A stretch of DNA of 64,000 bases from JAPPFW01 sp965200835. Lineage in GTDB: Bacteria; Actinomycetota; Acidimicrobiia; Spongiisociales; Spongiisociaceae. Location of the stretch: the NCBI GenBank assembly GCA_965200835.1, contig OZ241390.1, positions 1 to 64,000 on the forward strand, read 5' to 3'. Positions 9,076 to 18,796 of this stretch are shown here, piece after piece (position 1 is the stretch's first letter; each line of letters begins with the position of its first letter). A model generated the notes under the pieces. It was given only the letters and a program-made list of their open reading frames with translations, did no database searches and was not told where the DNA came from. Both the position numbers and the translations under genes were made by a program.

Positions 9076-9537
9076 TCATGATCCGGGTGACCACTCCTCA
9101 CCACCCGGCCAGCACTCCTTCTTCCAAATGGGAGCCCGAGCCTTGAGCTGGTCTATCAGGTAACGGGCAGCCCCGAAGGCATCGCTCCGGTGGGCGGCCG
9201 CCACCGCCACCGCCACCGAGGTCTCGGACAGCTCCACCCGTCCGATCCGGTGCTCAACCACCACCTTGTCGACCTTCCAGCGGCCGGTGGCCTCATCGGC
9301 TATCTGCTCGATGCTGGTATCCACGTGACCTTCGTAGGCCTCGTAGTCGAGGTGGGTGACACCCTGCTTACCCGGAGAGTGGTCTCGTACCGTACCTAGG
9401 AACAGGGCGATGGCGCCGCTGGAGGGACCCGACACCTCCTCGATCAGCGCGGCCGGCTCGATCGGGTCGGCAGAGACTCTGATCCGGCGGTAGACGGGTA
9501 CCGGTAGGGCCACATCGCTCGTATTATCGGTGCTCAC
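9076..9537 (-). CDS. moaE: Molybdopterin synthase catalytic subunit MoaE
   Basis: MoaE transfers sulfur from MoaD thiocarboxylate to precursor Z (cPMP) to make molybdopterin. The 153-residue protein has the family core: GAIALFLGTVRDHSPG with the conserved Arg (about residues 42-57), a LDYEAYE strand, VEHRIGRVELSE (about 97-108), the AAHR block and the catalytic-lysine region KARAPIWKKE near residue 140. The start ATG at 9537 faces the divergent htrA gene only 14 bp away, so their promoters must overlap or lie inside the coding ends. No moaD or other Mo-cofactor gene is in the window. Confidence 0.94.
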   Translation of the reverse strand: MSTDNTSDVALPVPVYRRIRVSADPIEPAALIEEVSGPSSGAIALFLGTVRDHSPGKQGVTHLDYEAYEGHVDTSIEQIADEATGRWKVDKVVVEHRIGRVELSETSVAVAVAAAHRSDAFGAARYLIDQLKARAPIWKKECWPGGEEWSPGS

Positions 9538-9551
9538 TGCTACTGGAGTAT

Positions 9552-10943
9552 ATGGACCACCACGATGGACCGGCTGATCCCAGCCTCCCTTCCGATCCTG
9601 AACCTACGCCTGATCCGGAACTCTCTACACCCGAGCCCATGGAGGGTCCGCACCAACCGTCCGGCGCGCCCGGCCAGCAAGTAGAAATCCCTGAAGCTCC
9701 CTCCCCCACCGATGACCCGGATCCCGATCCGCATGATCATGGAAGCCCCCCGACCCGAGGAGCCTGGTGGACCTATGCAGCTACCGCAGGGGCCGCGGCC
9801 ATCGTCGCCGCCGGCGCAACCGCTCTTACGCTGTGGGCTATGGGTTTCTTGAACCAGGAGGTGACTCATACCCGGGAAGTCGTCGAGGTACGAGAGGTCA
9901 TCGAGAGACCGATCCCTCCGGCAACTTCCGCACCCATCTCCGATACCGGAACCGTAGAGTCCGCCGAGCCCGGCTCTTCTCCCGGAGGTGAGTCCCCGGA
10001 CGATACGAGCCATGCCGTCCCCTCCTCGAGGGATCTGGTGGCGGAAGTTGCTTCGCGGGTCATTCCCTCGATCGTCACCGTTCAGAGCCTCGAAACCCAG
10101 CTGGACCCAATCGGCTCTGGAAGCGGGGTGGTCATCAGCTCGGACGGTTTCATCGTCACCAACCACCACGTCATCGAGGATGCCGATGAGCTCAAGGTCA
10201 TCACGTCCGAAGGGCTGTCCTATCCGGCCGAGCTGGTCGGCAGCGACCCGCTCATGGACATCGCGGTGCTCGAGGTGGATACCGTCGACCTCGACCCGAT
10301 GGAGTTCGGCTCGCTGGAGACTTTGAGGGTCGGTGACCCGGCCGTGGCGGTGGGCAATCCCCTCGGACTCGACGGCGGTCCCTCGGTCACTGCCGGAGTG
10401 ATCTCGGCCTTCGACCGGAGCCTGGTGACCGACTTCTTCGAGGGTGACACCCTCTACGGGCTGTTACAGACCGATGCTCCCATCACCCGCGGTTCGAGCG
10501 GGGGCGCGCTGGCGGACAGTCGGGGGCGACTACTGGGTGTCACCACTGCAATCGGGTTGGCGGACGTGGGTGCCGAGGGTCTCGGCTTCGCCGTTCCGGT
10601 GAGTCTGTTGGAGGGGATCGTCGAGGATCTGATGGCCGAGGGCCAGGTACGGCATGCCTTCCTCGGGATCAGCGGGAGGTCGGCCCACCGTGAGCTCGAG
10701 GACGGCGTGGAGCTCCCCCTGGGAGTAGAGATATTCCAGTTCCCCGAGGGCTCCGCCATCGCGGAGGCCGGAGCAGAGGAGGGGGACGTGATAGTGGCGC
10801 TGGACGGCGTTCCGGTCAAGTCGATGCCCCTGCTCGTAGCCCGGCTACGTGGTTACCGGGCGGGCGACGAGCTAACCGTGACCGTGCAGCGGGGGGATCG
10901 TACGGTCGAGATCGATATGATCTTGGACGAATACCCTCTCTGA
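9552..10943 (+). CDS. HtrA/DegP-like membrane-anchored serine protease with PDZ domain
   Basis: A 463-residue envelope protease. Residues 1-70 are a Pro/Asp/Glu-rich cytoplasmic tail, about 75-98 a membrane segment (AAIVAAGATALTLWAMGF), 100-155 a low-complexity linker, about 160-350 the trypsin-like fold and about 360-455 a PDZ domain. The triad is visible as His in TNHHVIEDA, Asp in DPLMDIAVLEVD and Ser in RGSSGGAL (usually GNSGGPL). The PDZ ends with GDELTVTVQRGDRTVEI, as in DegP/HtrA relatives. It probably handles misfolded proteins outside the membrane, as HtrA homologues do; that role is from family knowledge. It is followed by the DUF2342 gene 45 bp later on the same strand. Confidence 0.92.
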   Translation: MDHHDGPADPSLPSDPEPTPDPELSTPEPMEGPHQPSGAPGQQVEIPEAPSPTDDPDPDPHDHGSPPTRGAWWTYAATAGAAAIVAAGATALTLWAMGFLNQEVTHTREVVEVREVIERPIPPATSAPISDTGTVESAEPGSSPGGESPDDTSHAVPSSRDLVAEVASRVIPSIVTVQSLETQLDPIGSGSGVVISSDGFIVTNHHVIEDADELKVITSEGLSYPAELVGSDPLMDIAVLEVDTVDLDPMEFGSLETLRVGDPAVAVGNPLGLDGGPSVTAGVISAFDRSLVTDFFEGDTLYGLLQTDAPITRGSSGGALADSRGRLLGVTTAIGLADVGAEGLGFAVPVSLLEGIVEDLMAEGQVRHAFLGISGRSAHRELEDGVELPLGVEIFQFPEGSAIAEAGAEEGDVIVALDGVPVKSMPLLVARLRGYRAGDELTVTVQRGDRTVEIDMILDEYPL

Positions 10944-10988
10944 TCGCCGGAACGGCCATCACGGTTACCGAAAGGATCCGACCCGACC

Positions 10989-12086
10989 ATGCCGGAGCGC
11001 AATCTTCTGGATGAGCTGATGAAGCTGCTCAACCAGCCGGGTCCCATCAACTGGCCGCTGGCTTCCCAGCTGGCTGATCATCTGTCCGGTTCACCCCAAC
11101 CGATCGATCCGTGGCTGGCCGATGAGTATCTCCAGATTGCTCGGTTCGCCCAGCTGCAACTGCGGCAGGTAGCCGGAGTGAGTTCGGATCCGATGACCGG
11201 CGTGATACTGGTGGATCGGAGGGGGTGGACGGAGAACAACCTTCGATCTTTCGGGTACCTGGTCGAGCCGCTGGCGGAGAAGTTGGGCGCCCGCTCTGAT
11301 CCGGGTCCGATGGATGCCGTGCTGAAGCCGCTGGTGCCCGCCCTGCTGGGTATGCAGGTCGGTGCGATGGTGGGGATGATGAGCGGGGATCTGCTGGGAC
11401 TCTTCGATACCGGGCTTCCGTCGGTCGATCCGGCCGGGTTGACTTTTTTGGTGCCGAACATCGAGGAGTTCGCCTCTGGGAACGGATTGGATCCTCGCCA
11501 GGTCCGGCTCTGGGTAGCGCTTCACGAGGTGGCCCACCACAGCCTCATCAGCCGGGCCTGGGTGAGCCCTCATGTGACCGGCATCTTCGCGGATCTGGTC
11601 GGCTCGATGGAACTCGATCCGGAAGCTATGGCCGGCTGGCGGGAAATCATGGCCGACCCGGCTCAGCTGGAAGCCGGACTTGCCCGGGGAGATGGTTTGG
11701 CCAACCTGGCGGGCCGCCTCCCCGATGACGCCAACCTGGCGGCCTTCCGGCACTTCTCGGCGATGGTCGAAGGCACCGGTTCCTACCTCGTAGATCGTGC
11801 CTCGCCAGGGCTCCTATCCGATCTGCCAACCATCCGGTCCGCCGTATCCGAGCGGCTGCAGGGGAAAAGTACCCAACTGCAGGGGATGATCGGTATCGAG
11901 TCGCCGGAATCGGCCGCGGGCATGTACGGACCTGCCGCCGCTTTCTGCGCGGAAGTAGAGGAGAGATGGGGAGGGGGGTCGATGCACCGCATGTGGGAGC
12001 GGCCGGAGAACCTACCTAGGCCGGAAGAAGTCCAGGACGCTACGGGCTGGGCGGCCCGGGTGCTGCTGGAAGATCCGTTCGCCTGA
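10989..12086 (+). CDS. DUF2342 zinc-dependent peptidase-like (F420-associated) protein
   Basis: A 365-residue member of the DUF2342 family, annotated elsewhere as 'coenzyme F420 biosynthesis associated' or zinc-dependent metalloprotease because of its phylogenetic distribution in actinobacteria. The zincin motif LHEVAHH (HExxH) is near residue 180, inside a helix-rich domain; the preceding part includes a Gly/Met-rich helix (GMQVGAMVGMMSGDLLGLFD) typical of the family. The C-terminus has MHRMWERPENLPRPEEV, another family signature. No signal peptide is evident, so it is probably cytoplasmic. No F420 biosynthesis gene is in the window. Substrate and activity are unknown. Confidence 0.87.
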   Translation: MPERNLLDELMKLLNQPGPINWPLASQLADHLSGSPQPIDPWLADEYLQIARFAQLQLRQVAGVSSDPMTGVILVDRRGWTENNLRSFGYLVEPLAEKLGARSDPGPMDAVLKPLVPALLGMQVGAMVGMMSGDLLGLFDTGLPSVDPAGLTFLVPNIEEFASGNGLDPRQVRLWVALHEVAHHSLISRAWVSPHVTGIFADLVGSMELDPEAMAGWREIMADPAQLEAGLARGDGLANLAGRLPDDANLAAFRHFSAMVEGTGSYLVDRASPGLLSDLPTIRSAVSERLQGKSTQLQGMIGIESPESAAGMYGPAAAFCAEVEERWGGGSMHRMWERPENLPRPEEVQDATGWAARVLLEDPFA

Positions 12087-12148
12087 TCCAGGCCGGGCAA
12101 GCCAACCCGCTTGCGCCGACGACGATAGAAAGATAGGAAAACGGTCAC

Positions 12149-12169
12149 CCCGCCGGATGTAGCGGCGGG
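12149..12169 (-). terminator. Candidate terminator hairpin after tatA
   Basis: A perfect 7-bp GC stem (CCCGCCG/CGGCGGG, loop GATGTAG) sits between the convergent DUF2342 and tatA genes. Read on the minus strand it is followed after six bases by GTTTTCC, a short T-rich stretch, so it is a weak intrinsic-type terminator for tatA. On the plus strand no T-tract follows. Confidence 0.4.
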
Positions 12170-12176
12170 CTGGGTG

Positions 12177-12401
12177 CTAGGTCTCCGAGCTGGTGGTGGA
12201 GGACGTGGTTTGGGCCGTGGCTGTCACCTGGCCAGCCGTAGCGTCGTCCGCATCGCCCGTCTTGCCCTCCTCGACTCCCTTCCGGAACTCGCGGGCCGAG
12301 CTACCCAGCGAGCGGGCTAGCTCGGGAAGCTTCTTGGCGCCGAACAGCAGGATGACGATCACAAGGACGACGGCTATCTCACCCATGCCGATTCTGGGCA
12401 T
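12177..12401 (-). CDS. tatA: Sec-independent (twin-arginine) translocase subunit TatA
   Basis: A 74-residue pore subunit of the Tat system, which exports folded, often cofactor-containing proteins. The N-terminus has the short membrane helix (about residues 7-22, GEIAVVLVIVILLFGAKKLP), the conserved FGAKKLPELARSLG hinge and amphipathic helix, then a Thr/Ser-rich tail. The size and the absence of a long C-terminal region favour TatA over TatB. No tatB or tatC is adjacent. It may be transcribed alone; the next gene upstream on the same strand ends about 110 bp away. Confidence 0.93.
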   Translation of the reverse strand: MPRIGMGEIAVVLVIVILLFGAKKLPELARSLGSSAREFRKGVEEGKTGDADDATAGQVTATAQTTSSTTSSET

Positions 12402-12514
12402 TCGCTATCTCCCCGTTTAGGCAGCAGGTCGATGCCATACTAGTCATCACTGGCCGCCTAACGGAAGCCTCTTACGAAGACCCCCGGAGCTTGGCTAGTA
12501 CTAGGGGACCTCGC

Positions 12515-13894
12515 TCAAGTTCCCAGCCAGGTCTCCCACGCCTCGATGGCATCCCTTATCTGGTCTGCTGTCACGCCCAGTTCCTGGGCGGCCAGCGGGA
12601 TGAGCTCGTCCACCGGCGGGATAGGCCCTGGGAAGGTATCCCTGTATTCCGAGTAGCTCCGGAACACCGACATCTGGATATCGCTCGGCAGCAAGCTCCA
12701 GTCCTTCTCGATCGTGCGATCGTTGGCCTCATGCAGGGAGTAGTCTCCCCTGCCCACTTCCCCGGCCCTTTGCCAGTCACCATACGGAGCGTGGATCCAG
12801 GTTCCCAGAGTGTTGACCGCCTCCGGGAAGTGTACGAAGTCGATGCGAATCGCCTGGTACTCGTGGCTGAGCCGGTACTCGAATGACAGACGGTCGCCGA
12901 CGCTTCCCAGCTGCTCCTTGGTGGCCCCGGCCTCGACCTCCACGGTCAGCAGGATCCTCGAAGCCCCATTACTGGCGGATACGCCCACATCGATCACCGA
13001 GTAACTGATGTCGGGGGCGGGCGGTACCGGACTCGTCGTGCTGGGTTGTGATGTCGTGGTAGTAGTAGCTTCCGTCGTAGTAGTAGAGGCCTCAGTAGTG
13101 GTGGACGCTTCCGTGGTCGTCGACGCAGCTTCCGTAGTGGTAGTCGACGGCTCCGTCGTCGACGTGGTGGTGACCGCAGTCGTATCCACGGTCGGCATCG
13201 TGACACCTGATCCGACCCCGATGATGTCCACCACTCGATCGAAGGCACCGTTGAAACGCTCGTAACCCACCAGCAGCTCAGCGACCGCGGCCCGCCTCCG
13301 CTCACCCCTATCGGTGGAGGTCAGCCCAGCGAGGGCGTCCACGGCCGAGTCGGCCATCTGACCGACCGCCACCCAGGCAGTCTGATGCTCCAGGGGCAGG
13401 CCCCGAGCGTCGGGTGGGGTGATCATCCCGATGTCGTCGCGGAGGTTACGGCTCCGTTCCACCGCCGCCTCGAAGCTCGTGACGGTCTGATCGTAGGAGA
13501 CCTCGGTGACCGAACGGTTGTCCCAGTTGTTGTTGGCCGCTCTTAGATCGACCACCATCTGACCGATCCGGACCGCCAAGGCTTGGAGGCCCTCCAAGTA
13601 GTCGATGACCTCCCGGTCGGGGAACGCCGAGGTGGTGGTAGTGGTGGCCTCTGGCTCCGGTACCGGCGAGCTGGTAGTAGCCACCGGAGCCAGCGTGGTG
13701 GTGGCAGAGTCGGTGGTAGCCGGCTGGGTGGCGTCGGTCGGTGCCTCCGGCGTGTCCGTGCAAGCCGCCACCATCAGTAGCAGCACCACGCTCGCCCCAG
13801 CCAACCTCAGGCGGGGGCCGCCGGGAGCGAAAGCAACTCGGGTTCTCAGCACGGACCTCATCCTACCCTTCGCGGTGGGAAACGGGCTCAGCAT
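12515..13894 (-). CDS. Thr-rich secreted lipoprotein, hypothetical
   Basis: A 459-residue protein with a lipoprotein signal: basic start, hydrophobic stretch LAGASVVLLLMVAAC with the lipobox Cys near residue 45. It is followed by a Thr/Pro/Ala linker, a helical domain (about 95-215), a second very Thr/Glu-rich linker (about 225-290, repeating TTTEA/STTT units) and a C-terminal domain of about 165 residues with no family I recognise. Low-complexity linkers like these are usual in actinobacterial wall proteins and may be glycosylated. Its ATG overlaps the whiB stop as TGATG (13892-13896), which implies translational coupling and supports this start, although an internal Met at 13861 also gives a good signal peptide. 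Function unknown. Confidence 0.8.
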   Translation of the reverse strand: MLSPFPTAKGRMRSVLRTRVAFAPGGPRLRLAGASVVLLLMVAACTDTPEAPTDATQPATTDSATTTLAPVATTSSPVPEPEATTTTTSAFPDREVIDYLEGLQALAVRIGQMVVDLRAANNNWDNRSVTEVSYDQTVTSFEAAVERSRNLRDDIGMITPPDARGLPLEHQTAWVAVGQMADSAVDALAGLTSTDRGERRRAAVAELLVGYERFNGAFDRVVDIIGVGSGVTMPTVDTTAVTTTSTTEPSTTTTEAASTTTEASTTTEASTTTTEATTTTTSQPSTTSPVPPAPDISYSVIDVGVSASNGASRILLTVEVEAGATKEQLGSVGDRLSFEYRLSHEYQAIRIDFVHFPEAVNTLGTWIHAPYGDWQRAGEVGRGDYSLHEANDRTIEKDWSLLPSDIQMSVFRSYSEYRDTFPGPIPPVDELIPLAAQELGVTADQIRDAIEAWETWLGT

Positions 13895-14217
13895 CAGGAC
13901 GACTTTCTTTCCGACGCTTCCATGGCGCGCTGCTTCCTCTTCTCTTTTCGTTCCAGCGCTTCCATGGCGCGCTGCTTCCGAATCTTTCTTCGTTCCCGCT
14001 CGGAGAGACCACCCCAGATGCCGAACTTCTCGGCCCTGGTCACCGCATACTCCAAGCAGTCGACCCTTACCTGACAGGCGGCACAGATCTGCTTGGCTTT
14101 CCGGGTGGAGGCACCTCGGTCGGGGAAGAACAGGTCATGGTTGGCGCCGAGACAGTTGGCGTAGTCCCTCCAACCTACCGGTCCGATAGCCAGGGCGTCG
14201 ATCAGTTTTCGATGCAC
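13894..14217 (-). CDS. whiB: WhiB-family iron-sulfur transcriptional regulator
   Basis: WhiB-like proteins hold a [4Fe-4S] cluster, bind the housekeeping sigma factor and tune gene expression. The 107-residue protein has the four cluster cysteines (one in NCLG near residue 22, then CAACQVRVDC at about 45-54) and the GIWGG turn near residue 67, followed by a basic DNA-contacting tail. The tail holds a tandem duplication, KQRAMEALERKEKR then KQRAMEASERK, matching two identical 23-bp DNA segments 42 bp apart (13915-13937 and 13957-13979). Start at 14217 is supported by alignment with the family. A near-consensus promoter lies 40-70 bp upstream, and the lipoprotein gene downstream overlaps it, so the two are likely co-transcribed. 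Confidence 0.95.
   Translation of the reverse strand: MHRKLIDALAIGPVGWRDYANCLGANHDLFFPDRGASTRKAKQICAACQVRVDCLEYAVTRAEKFGIWGGLSERERRKIRKQRAMEALERKEKRKQRAMEASERKSS
13915..13979. repeat. Two identical 23-bp segments, 42 bp apart, in the whiB 3' end
   Basis: CGCTTCCATGGCGCGCTGCT plus CC occurs at 13915-13937 and again at 13957-13979. The 42-bp offset keeps the frame and duplicates a 14-residue basic segment of the WhiB tail. Confidence 0.9.
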
Positions 14218-14256
14218 GGATGATCTCCACTACACGGGTGCAATTACAGTGGTGTT

Positions 14257-14286
14257 ATTAAACCATGAGCTCGAAGTTGTTGTCAA
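14257..14286 (-). promoter_or_regulatory. Sigma-70-type promoter for whiB and the lipoprotein gene
   Basis: On the minus strand TTGACA (14281-14286) is followed after 18 bp by TTTAAT (14257-14262): six of six and five of six matches to the housekeeping consensus. It lies about 40 bp upstream of the whiB start. Such a good match is unusual in DNA this GC-rich. Confidence 0.7.
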
Positions 14287-14400
14287 GTTCGGGAAGTCTT
14301 TTAAGAGCCAGGTGGTTATAGCAGAAGGGTGGGGCCGCCGGGCATGCCGATGGAGGGAGCCGTGTGGCTCGTTCCGGCACCCGACGGTAGGATTGGATCC

Positions 14401-15144
14401 ATGAAATCCATCCCACGCCTGCGGAGGCGGCCGGATAGCCGGCTGAGGTGGTTGGTCGGTATCTACCGCACCGACATTGGCAAGAAGTACGCCATGGCGA
14501 TCAGCGGTGTGGTGCTATTGCTCTTCGTCTTCGGGCACATGATCGGCAACCTGCACGTGTTCGAGGGAGCGAGCGATGGTGTGTTCAGAATCGATGAGTA
14601 CGGCGAGGGGTTGAGGGATCTCGGGGAACCGCTATTCCCTCGTACCCTGGTGCTCTGGGTCTTCTTTCGAGCGCCCCTAGCGGCCGCCTTTGCTATCCAT
14701 ATACACGCCGCTTGGGCACTGACCCGCCGCAATAGCGCTGCCCGAGGGACGAAGTACCAGTCGCCCAGGGACTACCTGGCAGCCGGTTACGCCAGCCGCA
14801 CCATGCGATGGAGTGGGGTCATCGTGCTGCTGTTCGTGATCTGGCACCTGGCTGACCTGACTATCGGGGTCGAGGCGGTGAATCCGGACTTCCAAGCAGG
14901 CATGGTGTACCACAATCTGGTATCCAGCCTGAGCCGCTGGCCCGTATGGATCCTCTACGTGATAGCGCAGCTGGCCCTTGCGCTGCACATGTGGCACGGC
15001 GCGTGGAGCCTGTTCCAGAGTCTTGGGATCAACAATCCACACCTAAACCGGTTTCGCAGGACGTTCGCCAGTGCCTTCGCGACCGTGGTAGTGGCCGGGT
15101 TCGTGTCCATTCCGCTCGGTGTGGCGTTCGGCGTGATCAGTTGA
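14401..15144 (+). CDS. sdhC: Succinate dehydrogenase cytochrome b subunit
   Basis: Membrane anchor that carries heme b and the quinone site of succinate dehydrogenase (complex II). From ATG 14401 the product is 247 residues with about five membrane segments (around 34-52, 80-102, 137-156, 176-196 and 222-242), the single-anchor type found in Bacillus, Bacteroidetes and Mycobacterium Sdh1. Conserved His residues for heme are seen in GHMIGNLH, HIHAAW, WHLADL and LHMWHG. The frame is open further upstream to 14329, but that part has no similarity and the ATG at 14401 fits the family start. sdhA begins 14 bp later, so this is the first gene of an sdhCAB operon. Confidence 0.93.
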   Translation: MKSIPRLRRRPDSRLRWLVGIYRTDIGKKYAMAISGVVLLLFVFGHMIGNLHVFEGASDGVFRIDEYGEGLRDLGEPLFPRTLVLWVFFRAPLAAAFAIHIHAAWALTRRNSAARGTKYQSPRDYLAAGYASRTMRWSGVIVLLFVIWHLADLTIGVEAVNPDFQAGMVYHNLVSSLSRWPVWILYVIAQLALALHMWHGAWSLFQSLGINNPHLNRFRRTFASAFATVVVAGFVSIPLGVAFGVIS

Positions 15145-15158
15145 GGGCTGTCGACGGG

Positions 15159-17090
<1,932 letters not shown>

Positions 17091-17098
17091 GGAGTGCG

Positions 17099-17860
17099 AT
17101 GGATCTGATACTGCGGGTGTGGCGCCAGAAGGGTCCCGATGACCCCGGTGGGTTCGAGACTTACGACGCCGCCGGAGTGAGCGAGGACATGTCGTTCCTG
17201 GAGATGCTCGACCTAGTGAACGAGCGGCTACTGGCTGCCGGCCAGGAACCGTTCGCCTTCGACCACGACTGTCGTGAGGGCATATGCGGGACCTGCGGGT
17301 TGATGATCGATGGTCGTGCCCACGGACCGCAGGCCGGCACGGCAACCTGCCAGCTGCACATGCGGGAGTTCTCGGACGGGGACACGATCACCATCGAGCC
17401 GTGGCGGGCAACCGCCTTCCCGATCATCCGCGACCTGGTGGTGGACCGCAGCTCGTTCGATCGGATAATCGAGGCCGGCGGGTACATCAGCATCCCGACC
17501 GGATCCGCCCGCGAGGCGAACCTCACCCCCGTGCCGAAGGAAGCGGCCGACGCCGCTATGGACGCGGCCGCCTGCATCGGGTGCGCGGCCTGCGTGGCCG
17601 CCTGCCCCAACAGCGCCGCCCAGCTGTTCACCGCCGCCAAGGTCGCCCATCTCAACCTGCTCCCCCAGGGGGCTCCCGAACGATGGCGGAGGGTGGAGCG
17701 GATGGTCGAGACCATGGAGGAGTTCTTCGGTTCCTGCACCAACCATGGCGAATGCGAGCAGGCTTGCCCCAAGGACATCTCTCTCGACAACATCGCTCTG
17801 ATGAACCGGGACTTCCTGCAGGCCAAACTCCGCAACCGCAAGCTGGCCGGTCGCTCCTAG
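17099..17860 (+). CDS. sdhB: Succinate dehydrogenase iron-sulfur subunit
   Basis: Passes electrons from FAD to quinone through three clusters. The 253-residue product starts at ATG 17099 with GGAG at 17091-17094. The [2Fe-2S] ligands are in CREGICGTCG (about 60-69) with a later Cys in ATCQLH; the [4Fe-4S] motif is CIGCAACVAACP (about 159-170); the [3Fe-4S] motif is CTNHGECEQACP (about 216-227). All cluster cysteines are present. Last gene of sdhCAB. Confidence 0.96.
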   Translation: MDLILRVWRQKGPDDPGGFETYDAAGVSEDMSFLEMLDLVNERLLAAGQEPFAFDHDCREGICGTCGLMIDGRAHGPQAGTATCQLHMREFSDGDTITIEPWRATAFPIIRDLVVDRSSFDRIIEAGGYISIPTGSAREANLTPVPKEAADAAMDAAACIGCAACVAACPNSAAQLFTAAKVAHLNLLPQGAPERWRRVERMVETMEEFFGSCTNHGECEQACPKDISLDNIALMNRDFLQAKLRNRKLAGRS

Positions 17861-17954
17861 CTCACCCCGGTCGGCAGCAGGAGTAGGCGGAAGGTTGTTA
17901 GTCTGCCCGGGGTCAGGTCCCGGTGGCGGGGTCGATCGAGGGGAAGGCACGCCG

Positions 17955-18344
17955 ATGGGGGTCAAGTTTCTCAGTCTGGAATGGGCCGAAGCCGCTACCG
18001 AAGCTCTGGGCGCGCATGCCGGGTTCTCCTCCGCGATCGCGCGGATGGAGCTGGCCCTCCAGTTCGAGGTGGTCGACCCGAGATTCGGTTCCATCACCAA
18101 CTACTACGTCGAAGTAGCCGGAGGAGTCGCCACGATCGGCATCGGGACACTCGGTAAGGCGGACCTCTCCGTAACCACCGACTACGCAGCCGCCACGGCG
18201 ATCTCCAAAGGTGATCTCAGCGTCCAGACAGCCTTCTTCAGCGGGAAGCTGAAGGTAGTCGGCAATTTCGCCAAGCTCATGCTGCACCAGGCAGCCCTCG
18301 GACATCTGGCGGAGGCGGTCTCCGGACTGGAGGTCGATTACTGA
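17955..18344 (+). CDS. SCP2 sterol-binding-like domain protein
   Basis: A 129-residue single-domain protein resembling the SCP2 lipid-binding fold: a mixed sheet with ALQFEVVDPRFGSITNYYVEV, a TIGIGTLGKADLSVTTDYAAATAISKGD core and the typical ending ...SGKLKVVGNFAKLMLHQAAL (KGKLKV.GD..K motif). The start is ATG 17955, with GGGGAAGG eight bases before it; the frame runs upstream without similarity. Proteins like this bind fatty acyl or isoprenoid ligands; the ligand here is unknown. It follows sdhB by about 95 bp and converges with the HU gene. Confidence 0.78.
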   Translation: MGVKFLSLEWAEAATEALGAHAGFSSAIARMELALQFEVVDPRFGSITNYYVEVAGGVATIGIGTLGKADLSVTTDYAAATAISKGDLSVQTAFFSGKLKVVGNFAKLMLHQAALGHLAEAVSGLEVDY

Positions 18345-18398
18345 TCCCTCACCGATGCTCCGGTCCCCTGCTCGGGATCGCGGCGGGGAGGGTCGGCT

Positions 18399-18677
18399 TC
18401 ACCCGGCTTTGACGAGCTCCTTGAGGGCAGGGGATGCCTTGAAGGCTGGGGACTTGCTGGCCGGGATGGCAACCGGATCGCCAGTGCGGGGGTTGCGACC
18501 CATCCTGGCAGCCCGTTCACGAACATCGAAGGCCCCGAAGCCGGTGATCCGGACCCGTTCCCGGTCTCTGAGCGCGCTGGCTATCGCCCTGAACATGGAA
18601 TCGACCGCCGCCATCCCTCGCGCCCTGGAAAGCCCGGTCTCGTAGGCGACTATGTCGGCGAGATCTCGCTTGTTCAT
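18399..18677 (-). CDS. hup: HU-family nucleoid DNA-binding protein
   Basis: A 92-residue histone-like protein that bends DNA and compacts the nucleoid. It has the HU helices (MNKRDLADIVAYETGLSR), the ITGFGAFDVRERAARMGRNP strand and arm start, the PRTGDPVAIPASKSPAFKA arm and the final LKELVK helix. It lacks the long Lys/Ala tail of mycobacterial HupB. A good ribosome site, GGAGG, precedes the start. The gene is alone between the convergent SCP2 gene and mdh. Confidence 0.95.
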   Translation of the reverse strand: MNKRDLADIVAYETGLSRARGMAAVDSMFRAIASALRDRERVRITGFGAFDVRERAARMGRNPRTGDPVAIPASKSPAFKASPALKELVKAG

Positions 18678-18796
18678 CGCAAATCCTCCATCCTGGCGGG
18701 CGAGAATACCGTTGTTGGGGTCATTGGCATGTTACGCATTCTCAGGACTTGTCGGAATCGGATGGCTATGGCCGGCGAGAGGCGGGAGATGCTGAC

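Noticed and set aside
13060..13180. Candidate CRISPR-like or satellite repeat in the lipoprotein gene
   Set aside because: It is a coding Thr/Glu-rich low-complexity linker with irregular units, in frame with the lipoprotein.
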